Shown here: in pieces, positions 54,896 to 64,000 of the stretch | Position numbering within the stretch: position 1 is the stretch's first letter | Layout of the letters: every line of letters starts with the position of its first letter | Assembly: GCA_964405405.1 (NCBI GenBank) | Contig: CAYONT010000003.1 | Coordinates: forward strand, 1 to 64,000 | Direction: 5' to 3' | Origin: CAMCYM01 sp964405405 | Lineage (GTDB): Bacteria; Bacteroidota; Bacteroidia; Flavobacteriales_D; Sanyastnellaceae | DNA length: 64,000 bases | The notes under the pieces: model-generated | Told to the model about the DNA's origin: nothing | The model's database searches: none | Seen by the model: the letters and a program-made list of their open reading frames with translations, nothing else | Position numbers and translations under genes: made by a program

Positions 54896-54946
54896 GGGCC
54901 GGGGTCGGGGCCGGGGTCCGGTGGGGCATCTGAGGGCCAGGGTCGG
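54871..54946. repeat. 38-bp tandem duplication spanning the receptor stop codon
   Basis: Copies at 54871-54908 and 54909-54946 differ at one base (a G to A change late in the unit). The first copy contains the last eight codons and the stop of the TonB-dependent receptor, so the second repeats the same coding end beyond the stop. Replication slippage is the likely origin. Confidence 0.9.
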
Positions 54947-54974
54947 AGGGGCCCCAAGCGAACTGGCCGTGGCT

Positions 54975-54982
54975 TACCTTTG
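54975..54982 (+). promoter_or_regulatory. -7 box for isomerase-lipB operon
   Basis: TACCTTTG is a perfect TAnnTTTG ending five bases before the ATG at 54988. Confidence 0.55.
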
Positions 54983-54987
54983 CGTGC

Positions 54988-55992
54988 ATGGAACGCATGC
55001 GCCAACTCATCACGGATTTTCCCGCACAGACCCAGGCTGCTTGGGCCTTGTTGCAAGCGGCCCAACCGGGGTCGCCGTTGCCCGGTTTTCAGCCCGCTCA
55101 GGCCTTGGTGCTGGGCATGGGAGGGAGCGGCATCAGCGGGCTGGTGGCTTCGCGCATGCTCGCGGCGACCGCGCCGGTGCCGGTGGTTTCCTCGAGCGAC
55201 TACACCATTCCCGGCTGGGTGGGGCCGCAGACCCTGGTGGTGGCTTGCAGTTACTCGGGAGCCACCGAGGAAACCCTCTCGGCGGTGCGCCAAGCGGCCG
55301 ACCGCGGTGCCCGCATCGTGGCGGTGACCTCTGGCGGAACCTTGGGAGGTTGGGCGGCTGAGGAGGCTTGGCCTGTGCTGCACATCCCGGGTGGACAGCC
55401 TCCGCGTTCCCAGTTCGGATTTGCGTTCTATGGCGTGATGCACTGGCTCCATGCCTTCGGGCTGGTTCCGGACGCGTTGTACCGGGAATTGGGTGAGGTG
55501 CCGGGTCATTTGGCCTACAACCAAACCTCGGCAGAAGAACGCGCCCAAGAGATTCTGGAGGCCATGGACGACCGCAACATCCTGCTCTATGGGGACACGG
55601 CGCAGGAGGGCCTCCTCATCCGCTGGCGGCAACAAATCAATGAAAACGGGAAGCGGCTTTGCTCGCACCACGTGTTTCCTGAGATGAACCACAACGAGTT
55701 GGTCGGTTGGGAGGGCGCAGGGCCGGACGAGGTGGTGCTGGTGCTGCAGTTCCCAGAGGACCATCCGCGGACCCGGATTCGCATGGAAATCTGCATGGAC
55801 ATCTTCCAAGAGTTGGGCGCGGACGTCGTCATCATCGAGCCGGATGGCCCGTCGCCCCTGCTGCGGTTCTTCGACCTCGTTCACGTGGGCGATTGGTTGA
55901 GCCTCCTTTTGGCGGAGGGTTCGGGGGTCGATCCGGTGGACATTCGGAACATCGACCGGCTCAAGGATGCCCTAGGCCAAATCCCGCAATGA
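54988..55992 (+). CDS. SIS-domain bifunctional phosphoglucose/phosphomannose isomerase
   Basis: The 334-residue protein carries a SIS fold: LVLGMGGSGISG near residue 40, CSYSGATEETL and MNHNELVGWEG. This is the pattern of the archaeal-type bifunctional isomerase (PGI/PMI) found in many Bacteroidota, which interconverts glucose-6-phosphate or mannose-6-phosphate with fructose-6-phosphate. It overlaps lipB by ATGA (55989-55992). Whether it is the only PGI in the genome cannot be told. Confidence 0.87.
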   Translation: MERMRQLITDFPAQTQAAWALLQAAQPGSPLPGFQPAQALVLGMGGSGISGLVASRMLAATAPVPVVSSSDYTIPGWVGPQTLVVACSYSGATEETLSAVRQAADRGARIVAVTSGGTLGGWAAEEAWPVLHIPGGQPPRSQFGFAFYGVMHWLHAFGLVPDALYRELGEVPGHLAYNQTSAEERAQEILEAMDDRNILLYGDTAQEGLLIRWRQQINENGKRLCSHHVFPEMNHNELVGWEGAGPDEVVLVLQFPEDHPRTRIRMEICMDIFQELGADVVIIEPDGPSPLLRFFDLVHVGDWLSLLLAEGSGVDPVDIRNIDRLKDALGQIPQ

Positions 55993-56744
55993 CTTCCCTG
56001 CCCGGCCATTTCGAAGACCTAGGAACGGCACCGTTTGAGGAGGTTTGGGCCCGGCAGCAACAGTTTTTTGACGCGGCCCTGGCCCGCAAAGTGGCTCGGC
56101 GGCACGCGGGATTGGAGGTCACGGCGCCCGGGCCTGTGGGGCGGGAGGATTTGGCCTTGCCCGACCACCACCTGCTCTTCGTGGAGCACCCGCACGTGCT
56201 CACGCTGGGCAAGAGCGGCGACCCCGGGAACGTGCTGGCCACGCCGGAGCGATTGGCCGCCCTGGGGGTGACGTACTTCCCCATCAACCGCGGCGGAGAT
56301 GTGACTTACCACGGGCCCGGACAGCTCGTGGGCTACCCCATCCTCGACCTCGAACAGCTCTTCACCGACATCGGTCGGTACATGCGCACGCTCGAGGAGG
56401 CCATCATCCTCACCTGTGCCGACTACGGCCTGGAAACCCGCCGAATCGAAGGGTTGACGGGGGTGTGGCTTGACGGCCCCTCGGTTTCGGGAATGGCTCC
56501 CCAGGGCGAGCGCAAGATTGCCGCCCTTGGCGTGAAATGTTCCCGCTGGGTCACCATGCACGGTTTTGCCTTCAACGTGTCGCCCAACCTCGCGTACTTC
56601 GACCTCATCGTGCCGTGCGGAATCCAGAACCGTTCGGTGACTTCCCTGCAACTGGAGCTCGGGCGGCCGGTCCCCATGGCCGAAGTAAAAGACCGCGTTC
56701 GGGCCCATTTGAGCGCGCTGCTGGGCATCGACTTCGCCCCCTAA
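55989..56744 (+). CDS. lipB: Octanoyltransferase LipB
   Basis: The 251-residue protein has the LipB signatures: RGGDVTYHGPGQLVGYPILD, the catalytic Lys in ERKIAALGVKCSRWVTMHGFA and Cys in LIVPCGIQN. It moves the octanoyl group from acyl-ACP to the lipoyl domains of dehydrogenase complexes and GcvH. It is translationally coupled to the upstream isomerase gene by ATGA; a longer upstream frame was rejected. Confidence 0.95.
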   Translation: MTSLPGHFEDLGTAPFEEVWARQQQFFDAALARKVARRHAGLEVTAPGPVGREDLALPDHHLLFVEHPHVLTLGKSGDPGNVLATPERLAALGVTYFPINRGGDVTYHGPGQLVGYPILDLEQLFTDIGRYMRTLEEAIILTCADYGLETRRIEGLTGVWLDGPSVSGMAPQGERKIAALGVKCSRWVTMHGFAFNVSPNLAYFDLIVPCGIQNRSVTSLQLELGRPVPMAEVKDRVRAHLSALLGIDFAP

Positions 56745-56781
56745 CCCGGTTCACAGCCCCCTCCCGCGGCTCCCTCCCGCG

Positions 56782-57975
56782 TCACACCCCGCTGATCGCC
56801 CGGCCGGCCGCGATGCACCGGAAGACATCCACGGGCAAGCGCTCCCGCTTCTCGGGGTCCTTGTCGTAACCCGTCCGGACCACGACCAAGTCCAGCGCAG
56901 GAACGGTGATTACAAACTGACCCCGGTGTCCCTCCATCGCCGAGAACGGCAGTCCGTCCGGGGTGGTGCCCAGCCAAATCTGGTACCCATAGTGCCGCGC
57001 ATCGCAAGCGGGGTCCAGGTCTTGGATGGGCGTGATCATCCGTTCCACAAAGGCATGAGGTACCAGGGAGCGACCCTGCCACTTCCCGGTGTCCAACAGC
57101 AGCGCCCCGAAGCGGGCAAAATCCCGGGTCGTCGCATAAAACTGCGCGAACGAACGCTCGATTCCGCCCTCCTCCACCGGCGCATCCAACCCCCAAAACG
57201 CCGGGTCGGTGGCACCCATCGGCTTCCAAAGCCCCGCCTCCACCCAATCGCTCAACCCCCGCCCCGAGGCGGTCCGCACAATTTCCTCCAGCAACATCGT
57301 GTTGCCCCCTTGGTATTCCCAAACGGAACCGGGCGTGCTCTCCACCGCATACGGCTCCAGCAACGCCGCGATGTCCGGTGCATAATACGCCTTCGCCATG
57401 AAGGCGAACGGGTTCTTGTAGTCCTCCCCGAAAGGGATGTGCGAACGCATCTGAAGCAGGTGTTCCACGGTCAAATCCCGACCAGGACCCTCCTGAAAAC
57501 GAGGTAGATAGCGATACACCGGCGCGTCGAGTTGCACATAACCGCTGTCGATGGCCATGCCCACGGCGAGCGCGGTGATGGACTTCGCCATGGAAAAGCT
57601 GTTCGTCACCGTATGCACGTCGTGGCCATGCCAGTAACGCTCCGCCCGAACCGTATCCCGGTGGATGACCAGGAAGCTCGCAACATGCTCATTTTCAACC
57701 GCCTCTCGTTGTAGAATGTTGCTGACGCTCGCGGAATCTAGGGTTTGCTCAGGCCAAACCCACCCCTCCCCAACTTCCAATCGCCGGGGGGTACGGAATT
57801 CCAAGTCATCGATGTTGGCATTCTTCCAACCTCGGAAATAGGTCTCGGCCATCCCGCCCCAGATGTAGCCGTATCCGCTCAGAAAGCTCGCCGAAACCAC
57901 GAACAGAACAAAGGTCAGAAGCAGCAGCAGGATCTTGCGCATGACAGGGGAATTGATCGGCTGTAAGTTCTTCAT
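56782..57975 (-). CDS. Serine hydrolase (class C beta-lactamase-like)
   Basis: The 397-residue protein has one N-terminal helix (KILLLLLTFVLFVVSASF), likely a signal anchor. The nucleophile motif Ser128-Met-Ala-Lys131 (SFSMAK) and the second motif Tyr221-Gln-Gly are visible; the HRG of MEGHRGQFVI would be the third. Family members are beta-lactamases, esterases or DD-peptidases. A second ATG at 57942 gives the same protein without the first 11 residues, and may be the true start. No operon partner is seen. Confidence 0.8.
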   Translation of the reverse strand: MKNLQPINSPVMRKILLLLLTFVLFVVSASFLSGYGYIWGGMAETYFRGWKNANIDDLEFRTPRRLEVGEGWVWPEQTLDSASVSNILQREAVENEHVASFLVIHRDTVRAERYWHGHDVHTVTNSFSMAKSITALAVGMAIDSGYVQLDAPVYRYLPRFQEGPGRDLTVEHLLQMRSHIPFGEDYKNPFAFMAKAYYAPDIAALLEPYAVESTPGSVWEYQGGNTMLLEEIVRTASGRGLSDWVEAGLWKPMGATDPAFWGLDAPVEEGGIERSFAQFYATTRDFARFGALLLDTGKWQGRSLVPHAFVERMITPIQDLDPACDARHYGYQIWLGTTPDGLPFSAMEGHRGQFVITVPALDLVVVRTGYDKDPEKRERLPVDVFRCIAAGRAISGV

Positions 57976-58103
57976 TTTTCCGGCGATTGCAATGCTTGAA
58001 TTCGACGCTTACAAACTCCTGCTTGACGTTGGTGAAACGGATGCGGAAGCTCAGGGCAACCTGTCCTTCCTTGGCCCCGTAAACGTTGCGAATGCTGAGA
58101 GCC

Positions 58104-58937
58104 ATGTTGGAGGCAAAACTTCAATGCATCGTCATCGACGATGAACAACCCGCCCGCCAGGCCCTGAGCCGGCAGATCGAGCGGTTCTGCCCAGGACTCC
58201 AAGTAATCCGGACGGCCCCCAACGCCAGGGAGGGCTACCGGGCGATTGTGGAGTCCTCACCCGATGTGGTGTTCTTGGATGTGCGCATGCCGGATGAGTC
58301 GGGTTTGCAGATGCTAGACCGCTTCCCGCAACGTGATTTTTACGTGGTTTTTTGTACCACGTACCACGAGTATGCGGTGGAGGCCCTCCGCAAGCAGGCC
58401 TTTGACTACTTGCTCAAGCCTGTGGATGCGAAGGACCTGAAGGCCTGTGCCCGGCGAATTGCGGAGCACTTTTACTTCGAGGGTCCCGCTGGGGATGGGG
58501 GTTCGGATGAATGGGCAAACAAGAAGTTGGAACTGGTCACCTCGGGCCATCGCTACTTCGTGAAACACAAGGACATCTTGCAGGTGGAGGCGAGCGGAAG
58601 CTATGCCACTTTCTATCTGAGTTCGGGAAAACGCATCACCCTATCGAAGAACCTCAAACGGGTGGAAGAAATGCTCAACGATCCCATGTTTTACCGGGTG
58701 CACAATTCTCAGTTGGTTCGCTTGACGGGGGTGCAATCTTGCAACGTTCGAGCGAACACGCTGACCTTGCGGGATGGCCGGGAAGTGCCCATGTCGGTGC
58801 GCAAAAGGGATGAGGTGATGCAACAATTGGAAGCTTTGATGCTGGTGGGCAAGGCGCGTCGCCGTCGTTCCACGGGTTTCACCCAGGACTTGCCCCTGGC
58901 TGCTGAGCCGCAGGTTCCGGAGGACGACGCTCCATGA
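58104..58937 (+). CDS. LytTR-family response regulator
   Basis: The 277-residue protein has a receiver domain with phosphoacceptor Asp59 (FLDVRMP) and Lys in LLKPVD, then a LytTR DNA-binding domain (residues 150-250: HKDILQVEASGSYATFY, MFYRVHNSQLVRL). Such regulators are usually paired with a YehU/LytS-type histidine kinase, which is not in the window. TTG and ATG starts lie at 58086 and 58092; 58104 gives the usual compact N-terminus. Confidence 0.9.
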   Translation: MLEAKLQCIVIDDEQPARQALSRQIERFCPGLQVIRTAPNAREGYRAIVESSPDVVFLDVRMPDESGLQMLDRFPQRDFYVVFCTTYHEYAVEALRKQAFDYLLKPVDAKDLKACARRIAEHFYFEGPAGDGGSDEWANKKLELVTSGHRYFVKHKDILQVEASGSYATFYLSSGKRITLSKNLKRVEEMLNDPMFYRVHNSQLVRLTGVQSCNVRANTLTLRDGREVPMSVRKRDEVMQQLEALMLVGKARRRRSTGFTQDLPLAAEPQVPEDDAP

Positions 58938-58955
58938 GGGCTGCTGGTCAGCGTG

Positions 58956-58963
58956 TATCTTTG
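58956..58963 (+). promoter_or_regulatory. -7 box for rlmN
   Basis: TATCTTTG is a perfect TAnnTTTG ending four bases before the rlmN ATG at 58968. Confidence 0.55.
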
Positions 58964-58967
58964 AAAC

Positions 58968-60074
58968 ATGAACGACCAGACGCCCCTTCCTGAGTTACCG
59001 GACATCCGTACCCTGTCGGATGCGGCATTGGAGGCGGTTCTGGTCGAATGGGGGGAAAAGCCATTCCGGGCACGCCAGGTTTCCGAATGGATTTGGTCCC
59101 GGGCGGCTGGGGGTTTTGCCGAGATGACGAACCTGAGCAAGGGGCTTCGGGACCGCCTGTCATCGTCCTTTGCGCTGAAACGCATTGCATTGGTTGAGAA
59201 GCAGGTAAGCTCGGACCGGACCATCAAGTGTGCTTTTGAGGTGGGGCCGGGGAAGGTGGTGGAAGGGGTGCTCATTCCGACCCGCACGCGGATGACCGCT
59301 TGCATCTCGTCTCAAGTGGGCTGCAGCTTGGCTTGTACCTTCTGCGCGACGGGCAAGCTCAAGCTGATGAAGAATCTCTCAGCGGGCGAGATTTACGACC
59401 AGGTTGAGATGCTCAACGCCCTGGCGTTGCAGCACTACGGCATCCCCCTCTCGAACATTGTCTTCATGGGGATGGGAGAGCCGTTGCTCAACTACAGCCA
59501 GGTGTTGGAGGGGATTGCGCGCATCACCGGTACCCCGGGTTTGGGCATTTCGCCCCAACGGATTACCGTCAGCACGGCCGGAATCGCGAAGGCGATTCAA
59601 CGATTGGCAGACGATGGTGTTCGGTTTCATTTGGCCTTGTCGTTGCATGCGGCAGACGATGCCAAACGCAACGAAATCATGGCCATCAACCAGTCGAATT
59701 CGCTGGAGGTTTTGGCCCAAGCCCTCCGCTACTTTCACGAAAAGACGGGGGATCGGGTGACCTTTGAGTACATCATATTCAAGGATTTCAATGACGGACT
59801 TTCCGATGCCCGGGCGCTGGCCCGCTTCTGTCGTCACGTTCCTTGTAAGATCAACATCATCGAGTACAACCCCATTGACGGGAGCTCATTTGAAATGACC
59901 ACGCCAGAACGCTTGGAAGCCTTTGTGGCCTTCTTAGAGGGTTGTAACCTGGTGGTCAACGTGCGTCGTTCTCGGGGCAAGGACATCGACGCGGCGTGCG
60001 GTCAATTGGCGAACAAGAATGAGCCTGGTGCACTCAGCCGCGTCCAGAAGCCGCAGCCCGTCAATCCAACTTGA
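58968..60074 (+). CDS. rlmN: Dual-specificity 23S rRNA/tRNA adenine-C2 methyltransferase RlmN
   Basis: The 368-residue protein carries the radical SAM cluster Cys119-x3-Cys123-x2-Cys126 (CSLACTFC) and the methyl-transfer cysteine near the C-terminus (DIDAACGQL). GMGEPLLNY and VSTAGIAKAIQ are typical. It methylates A2503 of 23S rRNA and A37 of some tRNAs. It converges with lepA, overlapping by 14 bases. Confidence 0.96.
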   Translation: MNDQTPLPELPDIRTLSDAALEAVLVEWGEKPFRARQVSEWIWSRAAGGFAEMTNLSKGLRDRLSSSFALKRIALVEKQVSSDRTIKCAFEVGPGKVVEGVLIPTRTRMTACISSQVGCSLACTFCATGKLKLMKNLSAGEIYDQVEMLNALALQHYGIPLSNIVFMGMGEPLLNYSQVLEGIARITGTPGLGISPQRITVSTAGIAKAIQRLADDGVRFHLALSLHAADDAKRNEIMAINQSNSLEVLAQALRYFHEKTGDRVTFEYIIFKDFNDGLSDARALARFCRHVPCKINIIEYNPIDGSSFEMTTPERLEAFVAFLEGCNLVVNVRRSRGKDIDAACGQLANKNEPGALSRVQKPQPVNPT

Positions 60075-61851
60075 GCACCGCAAGGAACGCAGATTGGGGC
60101 ACCTCCACATTCCCCACCTGGCGCATGCGTTTCTTCCCTTTCTTCTGCTTTTCCAATAGCTTCCTCTTTCGGGTGATGTCGCCTCCATAACATTTGGCGG
60201 TCACGTCTTTTCGGAGCGGAGAAATGGTTTCTCGGGCGATGATCTTCGCGCCGATGGCCGCTTGCAGGGCAATCATAAACTGTTGTCGAGGAATGAGCTC
60301 CTTCAGTTTGATGCAGATTTTCTTGCCCAGCTCATAAGCGTTGTCCCGGTGAATGAGGGCACTCAACGCATCCACTTGGTCGCCATTGAGCAAAATGTCC
60401 AACTTCACGAGGTGGCTCTGCTTGTACTCGTCTGGAAAATAATCGAAAGAGGCGTATCCGCGGCTGATGCTCTTGAGCTTGTCGTAGAAGTCGAAAACGA
60501 TTTCTCCCAAGGGCATGCTGAAGGACATCTCCACACGATCAGCCGTCAGATAAACTTGGTTGGTGAGGATGCCCCGCTTCTCGATGCACAATCCCATCAC
60601 CGCACCGATGTATTCGGATTTTGTGATGACCTGGGCTTTGATGAAGGGTTCTTCAACGAATTCCAAGTGGTTGGCATCGGGAAGATCGGAGGGGTTGTTC
60701 ACGACGATGTCCTTGCCGGCCTTGGTTCGGGCACGGTAGCTCACGTTGGGCACCGTCGTGATGACTGTCATGTTGAACTCCCGCTCGAGTCGTTCCTGGA
60801 CAATCTCCATGTGCAACATCCCGAGGAAGCCACAGCGAAAACCGAATCCCAAAGCGGCGGATGACTCCGGCTCAAACACCAGCGAGGCATCGTTGAGTTG
60901 GAGTTTCTCCATGGCGCCCCGCAATTCCTCGTACTCGTCGGTATCCACGGGGTAGATGCCGGCAAAAACCATGGGCTTCACATCCTCGAATCCCTGAACG
61001 GCCTCGCTGCAGGGTGTTGCACGGAGGGTCAATGTGTCTCCGACCTTGACCTCCTTGGCGTTCTTGATTCCCGATATGATATAACCTACATCCCCAGCGC
61101 CCAGGGCATCTTTGGGGATGAGGTCGAGGCCCAACACCCCGATTTCGTCGGCATTGTACTCGCGTCCTGTGGCCAAAAACTTCACCTGATCCCCTTTGCG
61201 CAACCGGCCATTCATGATCCGGAAGTAGGCAATGATGCCGCGAAAGGAGTTGAAGACGCTGTCGAAAACCATGGCCTGAAGGGGGGCGTCCAAATCTCCT
61301 TGGGGCGGTCGAATCCGCTTCACCACTGCTTCCAAAATCTCGGGCACCCCAAACCCCGTCTTGCCGCTGGCCGGAATGATGTCTTCCTGCTTGCACCCGA
61401 TGAGGTCGATGATCTGGTCACTCACCCCCTCGGGGTCTGCAGAGTCCAGGTCCATTTTGTTCAGCACCGGAATGATTTCCAGGTCATGCTCTAAGGCCAA
61501 ATACAGATTCGAAATGGTCTGTGCTTCAATGCCTTGGGTGGCATCCACGATGAGCAAAGCCCCTTCGCAGGCTGCAATCGAACGGGAAACCTCGTAGCTG
61601 AAATCCACGTGTCCCGGGGTGTCGATGAGATTCAGGACGTACACCAAGCCATCGGCTGCCTTGTAGCTCATCTGGATGGCGTGGCTCTTGATGGTGATGC
61701 CGCGCTCCCGCTCCAAGTCCATGTCATCCAGGGTTTGCTCCTGCAAATCCCGGTCCGAGATGGTGCCGGTGAGTTGAAGCAGCCGATCGGCCAGGGTACT
61801 CTTGCCGTGGTCAATGTGGGCGATGATGCAGAAATTGCGGATGCGTTCCAT
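60061..61851 (-). CDS. lepA: Elongation factor 4 (LepA)
   Basis: The 596-residue protein from the ATG at 61851 starts MERIRNFCIIAHIDHGK, the usual start; seven extra codons upstream were rejected. GTPase motifs, EF-G-like domains III and V and the LepA-specific C-terminus (KKRMRQVGNVEVPQ, AFLAVLKL) are present. EF4 binds the ribosome and acts in initiation or back-translocation. A perfect -7 box TACTTTTG lies 18 bases before the ATG. Confidence 0.97.
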   Translation of the reverse strand: MERIRNFCIIAHIDHGKSTLADRLLQLTGTISDRDLQEQTLDDMDLERERGITIKSHAIQMSYKAADGLVYVLNLIDTPGHVDFSYEVSRSIAACEGALLIVDATQGIEAQTISNLYLALEHDLEIIPVLNKMDLDSADPEGVSDQIIDLIGCKQEDIIPASGKTGFGVPEILEAVVKRIRPPQGDLDAPLQAMVFDSVFNSFRGIIAYFRIMNGRLRKGDQVKFLATGREYNADEIGVLGLDLIPKDALGAGDVGYIISGIKNAKEVKVGDTLTLRATPCSEAVQGFEDVKPMVFAGIYPVDTDEYEELRGAMEKLQLNDASLVFEPESSAALGFGFRCGFLGMLHMEIVQERLEREFNMTVITTVPNVSYRARTKAGKDIVVNNPSDLPDANHLEFVEEPFIKAQVITKSEYIGAVMGLCIEKRGILTNQVYLTADRVEMSFSMPLGEIVFDFYDKLKSISRGYASFDYFPDEYKQSHLVKLDILLNGDQVDALSALIHRDNAYELGKKICIKLKELIPRQQFMIALQAAIGAKIIARETISPLRKDVTAKCYGGDITRKRKLLEKQKKGKKRMRQVGNVEVPQSAFLAVLKLD

Positions 61852-61869
61852 GCTGGGATGGGTGGAAAA

Positions 61870-61877
61870 CAAAAGTA
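61870..61877 (-). promoter_or_regulatory. -7 box for lepA
   Basis: The minus strand reads TACTTTTG, a perfect TAnnTTTG, 18 bases before the ATG at 61851. Confidence 0.6.
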
Positions 61878-62025
61878 CGCCGAAACCCGGCCGGAATGGC
61901 GGTAGCGCGATGACCTTCCAGCACGGTTTTTCCTGTCAGGCACTGGTGCAACGAATGGGGGTTTGGTGGCGTCATCCTTGTGCCTAAATTTCGAGGGCTT
62001 TTTTGGCCTCATGTTGTTTTGCGCG

Positions 62026-62033
62026 TACTTTCA
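62026..62033 (+). promoter_or_regulatory. Promoter of the NIDO-domain gene
   Basis: TACTTTCA (6 of 8 to TAnnTTTG) has TTTG at 62002-62005, 20 bases upstream, as -33 element. Transcription would start near 62040, about 33 bases before the ATG. Confidence 0.35.
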
Positions 62034-62072
62034 CCCGCCTTTCCTCAGGGCGATCTGAAACCTCGGACTCTC

Positions 62073-64000
62073 ATGGATAGAAACCACACGTTGTTCCTGT
62101 TGGGCTGTATGTTGGTTTTTGCCGGTCTCATGCCTGCAATGGCCCAGCCCGGTTCGGCTTTGAATGGGCTGCAGCCCCGGCCCTCCCGCCAGATTCAGGC
62201 CACCACTGCAGAGGCCATCATCAAGAAGTACCATGGTTTGGAGGGTGCCATCTACCACATGTCACGTGATGAGTGGGAGGTCTTCCGTGCATGGGAGGGC
62301 TACGATGAGCAGCAGGTTCGGGAGATTGTACATGCACGGAAGTTGGCATTCGCCGGGGACAGGGAACGCCGCGCATCCATGCAGAAGTTGCTTCCTCCGG
62401 GGGATTGCGATTGCTGGATTGAGCCGGACAACTCCTACGAGGACATCACGACCTTCGATTGGGACTTCACGGCAGGCGCCGGGGTGAATGTCGACTGTTC
62501 CCATGGTCCCATTGACTTGGGCTGGCAGTTCAATTTTTACGGTCAGAATTACAACCAATTCTACATCAATTCAAAGGGGTCCATCTCATTCGGTAACTAC
62601 GTCATAGACTGGACACCGGAAGAGTTCCCTTCGGCAGCTTACAATCAAATTGCCGGTTTTTGGGCAGATGCAGATTACCGGTTGAGTGGCGACATCTACT
62701 ACAAGGTCACTCCGGAGGCAGCGTACATCAATTTCGTGGATGTGGGCTACTACAACAACCACACGGACTTGCTCAACAGCTACCAAATCATCATCACGCC
62801 CAACAACGGTGTGATTTTGCCGGATGGTTCCAACACCCAGCTATGTTACCTGAACATGCAGTGGGCCCACGGGGACGTGGGTGGGTCAGGCGGTTGCTGT
62901 GGAAACAACCCAGCGACTGTGGGGGCGGACAAGGGTACAACCACCGGGGACCATATCCAGTACGGAAGATTCAACCTCCTCACCTCTGATTACAATGGTC
63001 CTTATGGAACCACCGAAGCGCAAGTGGATGGGGTGGACTGGCTCGACTACAAGGTGTTCAACATCAGCACGGCATCCTCCAGTGGCAACACGCCACCGCT
63101 GGCCACGGTGAGCTTGGGATGTGACACCATCGTCTTGTGTCAGAACGGTGTTTACGAGTTGGACTTGGATTTTTTGGCCCCAGAGACCAACCAAACCATC
63201 ACGGTGAGCTCCACTGCTGCACCGGGTTGGTCGGTTAACCTGCAGAACGGTCCGGTAGGTCAAATCACAGGAGTTTTTTCCGCGCTGGCGACCAATGTGG
63301 GCATTCACAACATCACATTGACTGCCACAGACAATGGGGTTCCATCTGAAACGACGACCATTGAGTTTGTGGTGGAGGTACTCGCGACGGTCATGCCTCC
63401 TCTGAGCATCGAAGGGGATCTCGTGATTTGCGCTGGGGGGGAGACCACCTTGAACGCGACGTCGGGCTTTGATTCATATGCGTGGTCGACGGGTTGCACC
63501 ACGCCGGCCTGCACCCACACTTACGGGGGGGACTTTTTCTTGAATGCCTACCTCGGGGAGTGTGAGCAAACTCTGTTTTATGATGTGGAGCAGACGCCGT
63601 ATTTCTTGCCGGATGTTTTTTGGGATCCTTCGGCGGTTTGTCCCGATCAGGTGTCCATCGCTACCGTTGATCCGACAGAGCAACCTTTGTACACAGATTA
63701 CAACTGGATTGGGGATTGGGATGGCGGTGGTGGGGAGGTGGTGAGTTCCACTGGCCCAACCGCCGAACTGACTTCGGGAACCTTCATGTTGGAGGTGACC
63801 AATGCCGAGGGTTGTGAAGGACGCCGGGTGTTCATCATCGAAACCGTGGGATCGATCATTCCCGAAGTATCCTTTGATCCGTATTGTGAATCCATCCCGG
63901 CCTCGATTCCTTTCTCGGGGGGCTTTTCCAGTCCGCAGGACGGAACCTTCCTCGTGTACATGTTCTCGAATGCCCCGGGGGGGTGGGGAGGCAGTTACTT
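62073..64000 (+). CDS. Large secreted NIDO-domain surface protein (partial, C-terminus outside window)
   Basis: At least 642 residues are visible; the frame runs off the right edge. A signal peptide ends at GLMPAMAQ. Residues 140-290 match a nidogen-like NIDO domain (FYINSKGSISFGNYV, QIAGFWADADY, YQIIITPNNG). A cadherin- or Ig-like region follows around residue 350-450, then repeats with SYAWSTGCTTPACTHTY that resemble PKD or Ig-like units of type B T9SS proteins. A T9SS sorting domain is expected beyond the window but not seen. The function is unknown; adhesion is plausible. Confidence 0.8.
   Translation, partial: MDRNHTLFLLGCMLVFAGLMPAMAQPGSALNGLQPRPSRQIQATTAEAIIKKYHGLEGAIYHMSRDEWEVFRAWEGYDEQQVREIVHARKLAFAGDRERRASMQKLLPPGDCDCWIEPDNSYEDITTFDWDFTAGAGVNVDCSHGPIDLGWQFNFYGQNYNQFYINSKGSISFGNYVIDWTPEEFPSAAYNQIAGFWADADYRLSGDIYYKVTPEAAYINFVDVGYYNNHTDLLNSYQIIITPNNGVILPDGSNTQLCYLNMQWAHGDVGGSGGCCGNNPATVGADKGTTTGDHIQYGRFNLLTSDYNGPYGTTEAQVDGVDWLDYKVFNISTASSSGNTPPLATVSLGCDTIVLCQNGVYELDLDFLAPETNQTITVSSTAAPGWSVNLQNGPVGQITGVFSALATNVGIHNITLTATDNGVPSETTTIEFVVEVLATVMPPLSIEGDLVICAGGETTLNATSGFDSYAWSTGCTTPACTHTYGGDFFLNAYLGECEQTLFYDVEQTPYFLPDVFWDPSAVCPDQVSIATVDPTEQPLYTDYNWIGDWDGGGGEVVSSTGPTAELTSGTFMLEVTNAEGCEGRRVFIIETVGSIIPEVSFDPYCESIPASIPFSGGFSSPQDGTFLVYMFSNAPGGWGGSY

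Noticed and set aside
55664..55680. CCACGTGTTTCC in the isomerase gene
   Set aside because: Only a partial parS match, with a mismatched left arm; likely chance.
57806..58105. 99-codon minus-strand frame between serine hydrolase and LytTR genes
   Set aside because: It overlaps the start of the serine hydrolase gene in another frame and has no recognisable motif.

Overview
The window reads as a GC-rich chromosomal scaffold from a member of the Bacteroidota, probably a Flavobacteriales-like aquatic or wastewater lineage (the order is inference). Supporting signs are secreted proteins with type IX secretion (T9SS) type A and type B C-terminal domains, a PorP/SprF-type barrel, DUF4175, a MurF-alanine racemase fusion, the long Bacteroidetes-type PurF and urocanase, and repeated TAnnTTTG promoter boxes. 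A run of exactly 100 N at 42104-42203 shows a draft scaffold. I see no phage, insertion sequence, CRISPR array or classical defence island; this is mostly core genome with lineage-specific surface proteins.

Layout. 1-6.6 kb: a partial secreted MORN-repeat protein, an RpiB reading frame that runs without a stop into an M28 peptidase, a thioredoxin-like protein and an ALDH7 dehydrogenase. 6.8-13 kb: the cluster DUF4175, RsbW-like ATPase, ybeY, mnmG, with two ParB-type parS palindromes at its mnmG end, which suggests the origin region. 13-28.3 kb: T9SS cargo, a nuclease with thrombospondin-3 and dockerin-like tails, an EamA transporter, hemW, a biotinyl carrier, a type B cargo/PorP/histidine-kinase trio, a sulfotransferase, typA, tRNA-Leu(CAA) and another T9SS cargo. 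28.3-43.6 kb: purF, an ECF sigma cassette with two membrane proteins, hutU, a TetR-TolC-adaptor-RND efflux operon, murF-alr and tdk.

43.6-64 kb: a lipoprotein, a DUF2490 barrel fused to a lamin-tail domain, the translation block rplM-rpsI, rpsB-tsf, pyrH-frr, then dxr, a MIP18-family Fe-S protein and lysS on the other strand, a TonB-dependent receptor, a sugar-phosphate isomerase with lipB, a serine hydrolase, a LytTR regulator, rlmN, lepA and a partial NIDO-domain secreted protein.

The genes are packed tightly: many same-strand neighbours overlap by ATGA, and several convergent pairs overlap by 14-26 bases. Core translation and cell-envelope functions dominate. The most interesting signals are the RpiB-peptidase read-through fusion, the parS pair, a recurrent -7 promoter box ending only 4-9 bases before the start codon (implying many leaderless mRNAs), the ECF cassette with three phased 10-bp repeats, the DUF2490-lamin-tail fusion, and a structured leader before rpsB.
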